Assembly: GCF_033807575.1 (NCBI RefSeq)
Contig: NC_084704.1
Location: 36,371,968 to 36,435,967, forward strand
Direction of reading: 5' to 3'
DNA from: Cydia pomonella
Taxonomy: Eukaryota; Arthropoda; Insecta; Lepidoptera; Tortricidae
DNA length: 64,000 bases
Notes under the pieces: generated by a model
What the model was told of the DNA's origin: nothing
Databases searched by the model: none
Seen by the model: only the letters and a program-made list of their open reading frames with translations
Part shown: in pieces, positions 57,041 through 64,000 of the stretch
Layout: the number at the start of each line of letters is the position of its first letter
Position numbering within the stretch: position 1 is the stretch's first letter
Translations under genes and position numbers: made by a program

Positions 57041-57230
57041 CTCCGGCCAGCATGGCCAGCAGCAGCAGGGCCGCGGCCCACAGGTCGGCGGGCGGCGCGC
57101 GGTAGGGCGCGGCGGCGGCGCGCAGCACCTCGGGCGCGGCGTAGGGCAGCGTGCCGCACACGCGCGACAGCAGCCGCTCGCGCGACCCGTGCCGGAACAG
57201 CGTCGCCAGCCCGAAGTCCGAGATCTTCAC
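57041..57230 (-). CDS. Chk1: Chk1 kinase, exon 4: DFG motif and activation segment
   Basis: Acceptor tgacggcag, phase 0. It reads VKISDFGLATLFRHGSRE, RLLSRVCGTLPYAAPEVL and then ADLWAAALLLLAMLAG. DFG binds the Mg-ATP, CGTLPYxAPE is the activation/P+1 segment, and ADLW provides the conserved Asp of helix F. Chk1 characteristically lacks an activating phosphosite here, and the CGTLPY sequence agrees. Donor GTAGGT leaves phase 1. The last 115 codon bases of this exon are what the downstream array repeats, the largest array in the window. Confidence 0.95.
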
Positions 57231-57456
57231 CTGCCGTCATACGCCTACTTAGAGCGCTTTCACATTGGCCGGTCCGATGTCGGATACCATCACAAACAAG
57301 TATAAACAAATTACTATTTCTGCCCTCCGGGCGGAAAGCGTCAACTTTGCACCCGCTGCGCTAACTTTGTTGCCGCTTTCCGCCCCCGTCGAGCAAAAAA
57401 ATAGTATGCGCACCACGGGAGGAATCGTAGGACATTCCATTCCGCGTGTTTGCCAC

Positions 57457-57590
57457 ACCCTCGTGCCTTGAAACCCCCGCAACGCTCAAGATTCCACTCT
57501 CGAACCACTCGCTACGCTCTGTTCGATTTTGGAATCTTTCGCTTGCTCAGACATTAATATTAGCACCACTCGGTTAAACGACAACTTTGC
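57457..57590 (+). repeat. Dispersed repeat, 'cgtgccttgaaaccctcgca' family, copy 2
   Basis: ccctcgtgccttgaaacccc, cgcaacgctcaagattccac, cgaaccactcgctacgctct and tcgcttgctcagacattaat. It lies in Chk1 intron 3. Confidence 0.65.
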
Positions 57591-58721
57591 CCCCTTGGAA
57601 ACAAATAACTATTCTTTATTAAAATAAAAACGTTAATCTAAAAAGGTACTTCGTGCCATAGGGACTAGCGGCCAATTCTCTAAGGATTATCCGATATCAG
57701 ATGTCTTTCTTTGTCGCCCAGAATCGGTACAATATTCTACCTAATTGGCGTGGATGCACTGATGGATGATGAATGTCCCGCCACTAATTCAGCAAACGCC
57801 TTTATTATAATCCTTTCTGAAGACAAACATCTCACGTCTGCTTTGCGCTCAGACTTCACTTCACTAATCCAAAAATTGAGATGTGTTCCATTTATTTGTC
57901 AACATATCCAGATGAGGAAGCAGAAATCTTTTTAGTTTACAAATATTGTTTTACCAAAACTTTGATCTGTAACATCCTATTTAATTTGCGATTGTATGTT
58001 TGTTTACGCAATATGATTAACTGAACAAATACGGCACTTCCAAGACAAACGGATGTGTCACGGTTTAAGCGTAATGTACCTATTTCACTATTATAAGTAA
58101 GTTTGATGAAGAAAATGTAGTTCTTTATATGTGACAAATATTAAACCTCAATAAATCATTGATTGGGTATCTATGGACGGGCCTTACGGGCACTAAGAAT
58201 GGCGCTAGTTCAGTGGTATCACTCATGAATTCGAGCCAATCGTGCAGTCTAACGGAACTAGTTGCGACCAATCGCGCACGTGGTGCGAACACATCGACCT
58301 ATCGTGTTGTACCTTTAGATATATGTCAATCCAATAAATCTGATATATCAAGATAAATTGGCAGCTATAATATTGTGCCAGCCCAGTCAGTGCAAGTATT
58401 ATTATGAACATCAAACTTCTATGAAATTATGACGTGTACTTAACACTCGTGACTCGCACATGCTGGGCTATCAAAATCGTTGCCAACTTAACTTGGTCAC
58501 GACTTTTTTTCGATTATGTAATCAAAAATAACACAAACTAGCGTAAGTAAATAAGTAGATTTAGGGTGGGTTGCTTCAAATACAATTTGACTGAATAAAT
58601 TAGCTGTACTGTCATCAAAATTACTGTGAAGCTTTCCATGAAATATAATTTCAGAAGACGTTGTTAGGAGTACTAACAATTCAAACGATCCTTATCATAT
58701 TAACGGTTGGTGGACACTAAC
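57591..58721. other. Chk1 intron 3, nothing recognised
   Basis: AT-rich. 58165-58310 (gggccttacgggcactaaga ... aatcgcgcacgtggtgcgaa) may be a dispersed element fragment, but no termini could be set. There is no donor-side array behind exon 3. Confidence 0.5.
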
Positions 58722-58886
58722 TTGGTCCCTGTCATCGAGCAACACGTTTTCTGGTTTGAGGTCTCTATGTGCCACCCCTCGGGAATGCAAGTAGCTCAGC
58801 CCCTGGAGGATCTGGCGCCAGTAGCGGCGCGCCAGCGTCGCGCACATCCCCCGGTCCGGCTCGATGCGGTCGAACAACTCGCCTCC
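58722..58886 (-). CDS. Chk1: Chk1 kinase, exon 3: hinge to catalytic loop
   Basis: Acceptor aatcccacag, phase 0, donor GTTAGT, phase 0. It begins GGELFDRIEPDRGM, a near-universal Chk1 signature just after the hinge. Next is QILQGLSYLHSRGVAHRDLK then PENVLLDDRDQ. HRDLKPEN is the catalytic loop, with Asp as the proton acceptor and Asn binding Mg2+. The next exon begins VKISDFG, so the join DRDQ-VKISDFG reproduces the family sequence. This is one of the two internal Chk1 exons with the most normal base composition and the only one here without an array. Confidence 0.95.
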
Positions 58887-59265
58887 CTGTGGGATTGTCC
58901 TCTTGTAATTCTATGTATAGCAGCATTTCGGATCACTATTTTGCCTCCTGAATGCTAAGTGAAGTCAGACACCTTTGACTTTTATGGACCAATTTGACCA
59001 ATTTTTTTATATGCCATATTCCAACTGAAATTTCACAACCTCGGGCTCGATAAAGATAGTTTATTTTTCAAGTAGGCATATTACAATGAGCTTATAAACG
59101 TCAAATGAAGGTACGCCGGCTCTGGCCTTACACCTCTGACCCGAGAAGATTTTAATCCTTCCTAAATTGTAGAAGGGTATCCGAAGAGGGTATGGGATCG
59201 GCAAGAAACTCCGCGAGATACATCTTTTCAAAACATTACATTTTATTACTAACATGTATTCAATT
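58887..59265. other. Chk1 intron 2, nothing recognised
   Basis: AT-rich, without exon or clear repeat signatures. Confidence 0.5.
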
Positions 59266-59645
59266 TCAGAGTGTATAAGGGAGAAGTAGAAGAGGGAGCT
59301 GGAAGGGGTAGACCTCGGCGGACTTTCTCTAATCAAATCGGGGAAATCCTGAAGAAAGGCCAGGTCAGGAGCACCCTAAACCGACGAGCGTGTATGAGGA
59401 ATGTCATGAAAGTTATTAGATTAGATATTTATTTGTAAAGTCATGTACATAAGATGTTATTACAGTTATACAGTAAGCTTCCATGACACCCTGTCAGGGC
59501 ACACAAATTGTCTTATATCTAGCTTAATACTAAACGAAGGAAGCGAAAGAGGTATGTCAGGATCGTAGCAAGTGGAAATCTGTGGTCTCTGCCTACCCCT
59601 TCGGGAAATAGGCGATATTATATGTATGTATGTATTCAATACAAA
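59266..59645 (+). pseudogene. LINE 3' end interrupted by a second retroelement tail
   Basis: The plus frame reads GAGRGRPRRTFSNQIGEILK then KGQVRSTLNRRACMRNVMKV, the end of an RTE/BovB-like ORF. The same ORF's expected continuation (aacgaaggaagcgaaagagg, tggaaatctgtggtctctgc, cgatattatatgtatgtatg) resumes at about 59533. Between them (59410-59532) lies a different minus-oriented tail (tagatatttatttgtaaagt, ccctgtcagggcacacaaat). This is a nested insertion. A poly-A run follows at 59644. Confidence 0.65.
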
Positions 59646-59928
59646 AAAAAAAAAAACAATTTAAATTTATATGGAATGAGAAAAGACGTAAAATAACATA
59701 GTAGGTACTTTCCTATGGAAATTTGATGCACTAGATTGCTAATGCAGGGCGTTATCATTGCCAAACATCCCTATCCTAGGTTAGGGAACAGAGGCAGGGA
59801 ACACTGTGAATACTACTACTACCCTATGTCCTTCTCCGGGACTCCCAACTAGTTCCATAGCAATTATCATCTAAATCGGTTCAGCGATATCGTGAAGAGG
59901 TTTCGCAAGCCAGTGAGACTAGAGTCGT
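59646..59928. other. Chk1 intron 2, nothing recognised
   Basis: Short unique segment between the LINE and the outer end of the 131-bp array. Confidence 0.5.
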
Positions 59929-62291
59929 GTTACCTGTGCATACTCCAGGAACATGTAGTGGTGCGGCGGCGCGGCGCGGGCTCCGAGGCAGCGCAGCACG
60001 TGCGGGTGGCGCAGCGCGCGGTGCAGCGCCGCCTCGCGCGCCGCCGTGTGTGAGGCCGTGTTACCTGTGCATACTCCAGGAACATGTAGTGGTGCGGCGG
60101 CGCGGCGCGGGCCCCGAGGCAGCGCAGCACGTGCGGGTGGCGCAGCGCGCGGTGCAGCGCCGCCTCGCGCGCCGCCGTGTGTGAGGCCGTGTTACCTGTG
60201 CATACTCCAGGAACATGTAGTGGTGCGGCGGCGCGGCGCGGGCCCCGAGGCAGCGCAGCACGTGCGGGTGGCGCAGCGCGCGGTGCAGCGCCGCCTCGCG
60301 CGCCGCCGTGTGTGAGGCCGTGTTACCTGTGCATACTCCAGGAACATGTAGTGGTGCGGCGGCGCGGCGCGGGCCCCGAGGCAGCGCAGCACGTGCGGGT
60401 GGCGCAGCGCGCGGTGCAGCGCCGCCTCGCGCGCCGCCGTGTGTGAGGCCGTGTTACCTGTGCATACTCCAGGAACATGTAGTGGTGCGGCGGCGCGGCG
60501 CGGGCCCCGAGGCAGCGCAGCACGTGCGGGTGGCGCAGCGCGCGGTGCAGCGCCGCCTCGCGCGCCGCCGTGTGTGAGGCCGTGTTACCTGTGCATACTC
60601 CAGGAACATGTAGTGGTGCGGCGGCGCGGCGCGGGCCCCGAGGCAGCGCAGCACGTGCGGGTGGCGCAGCGCGCGGTGCAGCGCCGCCTCGCGCGCCGCC
60701 GTGTGTGAGGCCATGTTACCTGTGCATACTCCAGGAACATGTAGTGGTGCGGCGGCGCGGCGCGGGCCCCGAGGCAGCGCAGCACGTGCGGGTGGCGCAG
60801 CGCGCGGTGCAGCGCCGCCTCGCGCGCCGCCGTGTGTGAGGCCGTGTTACCTGTGCATACTCCAGGAACATGTAGTGGTGCGGCGGCGCGGCGCGGGCCC
60901 CGAGGCAGCGCAGCACGTGCGGGTGGCGCAGCGCGCGGTGCAGCGCCGCCTCGCGCGCCGCCGTGTGTGAGGCCGTGTTACCTGTGCATACTCCAGGAAC
61001 ATGTAGTGGTGCGGCGGCGCGGCGCGGGCCCCGAGGCAGCGCAGCACGTGCGGGTGGCGCAGCGCGCGGTGCAGCGCCGCCTCGCGCGCCGCCGTGTGTG
61101 AGGCCGTGTTACCTGTGCATACTCCAGGAACATGTAGTGGTGCGGCGGCGCGGCGCGGGCTCCGAGGCAGCGCAGCACGTGCGGGTGGCGCAGCGCGCGG
61201 TGCAGCGCCGCCTCGCGCGCCGCCGTGTGTGAGGCCGTGTTACCTGTGCATACTCCAGGAACATGTAGTGGTGCGGCGGCGCGGCGCGGGCCCCGAGGCA
61301 GCGCAGCACGTGCGGGTGGCGCAGCGCGCGGTGCAGCGCCGCCTCGCGCGCCGCCGTGTGTGAGGCCGTGTTACCTGTGCATACTCCAGGAACATGTAGT
61401 GGTGCGGCGGCGCGGCGCGGGCCCCGAGGCAGCGCAGCACGTGCGGGTGGCGCAGCGCGCGGTGCAGCGCCGCCTCGCGCGCCGCCGTGTGTGAGGCCGT
61501 GTTACCTGTGCATACTCCAGGAACATGTAGTGGTGCGGCGGCGCGGCGCGGGCTCCGAGGCAGCGCAGCACGTGCGGGTGGCGCAGCGCGCGGTGCAGCG
61601 CCGCCTCGCGCGCCGCCGTGTGTGAGGCCGTGTTACCTGTGCATACTCCAGGAACATGTAGTGGTGCGGCGGCGCGGCGCGGGCTCCGAGGCAGCGCAGC
61701 ACGTGCGGGTGGCGCAGCGCGCGGTGCAGCGCCGCCTCGCGCGCCGCCGTGTGTGAGGCCGTGTTACCTGTGCATACTCCAGGAACATGTAGTGGTGCGG
61801 CGGCGCGGCGCGGGCTCCGAGGCAGCGCAGCACGTGCGGGTGGCGCAGCGCGCGGTGCAGCGCCGCCTCGCGCGCCGCCGTGTGTGAGGCCGTGTTACCT
61901 GTGCATACTCCAGGAACATGTAGTGGTGCGGCGGCGCGGCGCGGGCTCCGAGGCAGCGCAGCACGTGCGGGTGGCGCAGCGCGCGGTGCAGCGCCGCCTC
62001 GCGCGCCGCCGTGTGTGAGGCCGTGTTACCTGTGCATACTCCAGGAACATGTAGTGGTGCGGCGGCGCGGCGCGGGCTCCGAGGCAGCGCAGCACGTGCG
62101 GGTGGCGCAGCGCGCGGTGCAGCGCCGCCTCGCGCGCCGCCGTGTGTGAGGCCGTGTTACCTGTGCATACTCCAGGAACATGTAGTGGTGCGGCGGCGCG
62201 GCGCGGGCTCCGAGGCAGCGCAGCACGTGCGGGTGGCGCAGCGCGCGGTGCAGCGCCGCCTCGCGCGCCGCCGTGTGTGAGGCCGTGTTAC
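59929..62291 (-). repeat. Donor-side exon-end array behind Chk1 exon 2, 131-bp period, 18 intronic copies
   Basis: On the minus strand the exon end CTGGAGTATGCACAG|GTAACACG recurs at exactly 131-bp steps: gttacc sites at 59929, 60060, 60191 and so on to 62287, giving 19 including the real one. Each unit repeats the last ~100 exon bases (from GGCGGCGCGCGAGGCGGCGC) plus 19 intron bases (GTAACACGGCCTCACACAC). A single site (GGCTCCGAGG versus GGCCCCGAGG on plus) sorts copies: the exon and its nearest six copies carry T, most distal ones carry C. One copy has ccatgtt for ccgtgtt. Otherwise the units are identical, so expansion is very recent. Repeated short open frames on both strands are artefacts. 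Confidence 0.96.
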
Positions 62292-62490
62292 CTGTGCATA
62301 CTCCAGGAACATGTAGTGGTGCGGCGGCGCGGCGCGGGCTCCGAGGCAGCGCAGCACGTGCGGGTGGCGCAGCGCGCGGTGCAGCGCCGCCTCGCGCGCC
62401 GCCGCGGCCAGCGCGTCGCTGTCGGGCGCGGCGCGCACAGTCTTCAGCGCCACGCACGCGCCGCTGCCGCTGTTCACCAGCAGCCGCACC
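62292..62490 (-). CDS. Chk1: Chk1 kinase, exon 2: glycine-loop end, ATP-anchoring Lys, helix C
   Basis: The gene encodes checkpoint kinase 1 (grapes in Drosophila), the ATR-activated kinase that halts the cell cycle by acting on Cdc25. Acceptor gtcgggcag, entering with one base (GA|G, Glu). It reads EVRLLVNSGSGACVALKTVR, with K as the VAxK ATP anchor, then REAALHRALRHPHVLRCLGA with helix C Glu, and ends YMFLEYAQ at the hinge. Donor GTAACA, phase 0, joins exon 3 as EYAQ-GGELFDRIEP, the standard Chk1 hinge. The exon that carries the start codon and GEGAYG loop was searched for up to 64000 and not found, so it lies right of the window. The five exons here give about 450 codons, near the usual 470-510. 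Confidence 0.95.
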
Positions 62491-62559
62491 CTGCCCGACG
62501 AAACGTATACGCTAGGAATAGTGCTCCTAAAATATCATCATTCCGAAAATCCAGTTCAA

Positions 62560-63325
62560 TGAATTGGAATTTTAATGCGATCTCTCGTAATGGCTCATAA
62601 TAACTCAAAAACGGCTGGACCGATCATGTGTGCTATAGTTTTCATTGAAAGTATTTACGAAGCTTTTGTTTCCCGATTTTCTTCATATTTTTTGGGCCCA
62701 TGGTTAGAGCAAAAGGTAGAGGGGGGGGGGGGACACTTTTTTTTCTGTCGGATAATAACTTTATCAGAAAAGGTTTTTTTAAACCTTTATTCGTTTTAGA
62801 CCTATCTAACGATATCCCACACTATTGGGTCAAAACAAAATAAATTTAAAAAAGCAGCCAAGTGAGAGTCAGACTGGCCCATGAAGGGTTCCGTACCATT
62901 TATGACGTACTAAAAGAAAACTACTTACTAGATCTCGTTCAAACCAATTTTCGGTGGAAGGTTGCATGGTAATGTATACCATATATTTTTTTAGTTTTAT
63001 CATTCTGTTATTTTAGAAGTTACGGGGGGGGGGGGGGGGGGGGCTACTATTCAGTTAAGAAAAAAATTATATAAGAAACCTCAATATAATTTTTAAAGAC
63101 CTATCCACAGATACCCCACACGATGGGTTTGATGAAAAAAAAAATTTTTGAGTTTCAGTTCTAAGTATGGGGAACCCCCAAAAATTTTTGCATTTTCTAT
63201 TTTTGTGTGAAAATCTTAATGCGGTTCTTCGAATACATTTACTTACCAAGTTTGAACAGTATAGTTCTTATAGTTTCGGAAAAAAGTGGTTGTGACATAA
63301 ACGGGCATTTGGCTACGGAACCCTA
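62560..63325 (-). mobile_element. Interspersed lepidopteran elements, family A-like followed by family B
   Basis: 62560-62850 matches the interior of family A in minus orientation (ctcaaaaacggctggaccga, tatttttggg, poly-G). 62875-63325 is family B (cactcttgaagggttccgtacc-type start, ggttcgaacgagatctagt inverse, a 17-base poly-G run, ctaagtatggggaaccccca). Two adjacent or nested insertions in Chk1 intron 1. Confidence 0.55.
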
Positions 63326-64000
63326 AAAATGGCCATACATATTGTCACATGAAAAATGCTATAAAATTGAGTCTCATTTCAGTAATTAGCAAAAATGGGA
63401 TCCTTGTTGGCTACGGAATCCCGAAAAGCAAGTAAGTAAAAAACAGATCACGTCACGAAAAACATGTTTAGCACATTATTTATTTGTTTTGAATCAATCA
63501 AAACACCCCACCCGTAAAATTAAATAGCTTGAGATTTATACCAGAGTCTAACACTCATTAAAGCCTAAACCATTTCTATTTCTACCATCTCCAATTCTCC
63601 CTCAATTGCTCAAAGGTTAACTGGAAGAGATCCCTTAAAGGGATAAGTTCGCCTTTGTACTGATGTTTTGAGTGTTTTTTTTCCTGCTTTGTTTTCATTT
63701 TTGTACAATAAGTATTAAGTTAATTAAGTAGTAGTAAGAATCCTACAGGTATTTACTTATACCTTAAGGTTTTTTGAATTAATCTCGATTCCGTGGCCAC
63801 TGCACATTGTCCAAGTGTTATTCCAGTTTCCAGATCACAAGTCATAGGACTCGCATTTACATATTCAGCTCGGTCAGACGAGAGCACTTCCGATCCGCTT
63901 TATGGCCGGTTAAACAATAATATGCTTTTTAATGTTTTTACAGATTCTTTCAAATCTTATTCCAGTAAAAAACGTAGATAAATGCCGTCATAGGCGTCAC
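63326..64000. other. Chk1 intron 1, nothing recognised
   Basis: AT-rich sequence to the window edge. No exon with a GEGAYG-like codon series was found on the minus strand. Confidence 0.5.

Noticed and set aside
51059..57364. Very long plus-strand open frames (up to 973 codons) rich in repeats such as YLPPASMASSSRAA
   Set aside because: They are the antisense of tandemly copied Chk1 exon 4 ends. All three frames stay open because of repeat composition, and the real protein is on the minus strand with splice sites and kinase motifs.
51036..62291. Tandem arrays as CRISPR or as a coding repeat protein
   Set aside because: There are no spacers between unique repeats, and units contain splice donors and in-frame stops. 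The host is an insect.
59927..62600. Some twenty nearly identical 66- and 89-codon frames on both strands
   Set aside because: Shadows of the 131-bp array. Only the outermost copy at 62292-62490 has an acceptor and joins the Chk1 frame.

Overview
The window looks like nuclear DNA of a moth or butterfly (Lepidoptera). An AT-rich background is broken by short, very GC-rich coding exons with GT..AG introns. Between them lie dispersed repeats of kinds common in Lepidoptera: tRNA-derived SINEs, 5'-truncated LINE tails, a 'gtccgtctgtctgtc' interspersed element and many small inverted-repeat (MITE-like) insertions. No bacterial operon, CRISPR array, rRNA gene or intact tRNA was seen. Nearly all long open frames in the window are artefacts of GC-rich tandem arrays. 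The real genes were found by joining short exons whose reading phases agree. 

Layout. (1) Positions 901-13244, minus strand: seven exons of an LRP11-like type I receptor (signal peptide, MANSC domain, Ser/Thr/Pro linker, LDL-receptor class A module, juxtamembrane stalk). The membrane-spanning and cytoplasmic exons lie off the left edge. (2) Positions 27854-33519, plus strand: a complete five-exon gene of 136 codons for a PPP1R14/CPI-17-type inhibitor of protein phosphatase 1, with a possible 5' UTR exon and promoter near 17.8-18.1 kb. A small tentative minus-strand gene (33542-34165) ends 22 bp from its stop. (3) Positions 44730-62490, minus strand: exons 2-6 of the checkpoint kinase Chk1 (Drosophila grapes), covering nearly all the kinase domain and the C-terminal KA1-like region. 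The first exon lies beyond the right edge. 

The most striking feature is shared by all three genes. Six internal exons (LRP11-like exons 2 and 4; PPP1R14 exon 2; Chk1 exons 2, 4 and 5) are each followed, on the donor side only, by a tandem array. Each repeat unit contains the 3' end of that exon plus its 5' splice site and the first few intron bases. Arrays run from a few decayed copies to a 6-kb block with about 36 long and about 40 short units behind Chk1 exon 4, and 19 donor copies at a 131-bp period behind Chk1 exon 2. The arrays follow the direction of transcription, not the chromosome strand. I know of no described class of repeat defined this way. 

Second in interest is a 2-kb foldback-like element (38876-40933). 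Two arrays of a roughly 120-bp repeat face each other, bounded by about 60-bp inverted termini, with a 360-bp higher-order repeat in one arm and a small MITE nested in the other.
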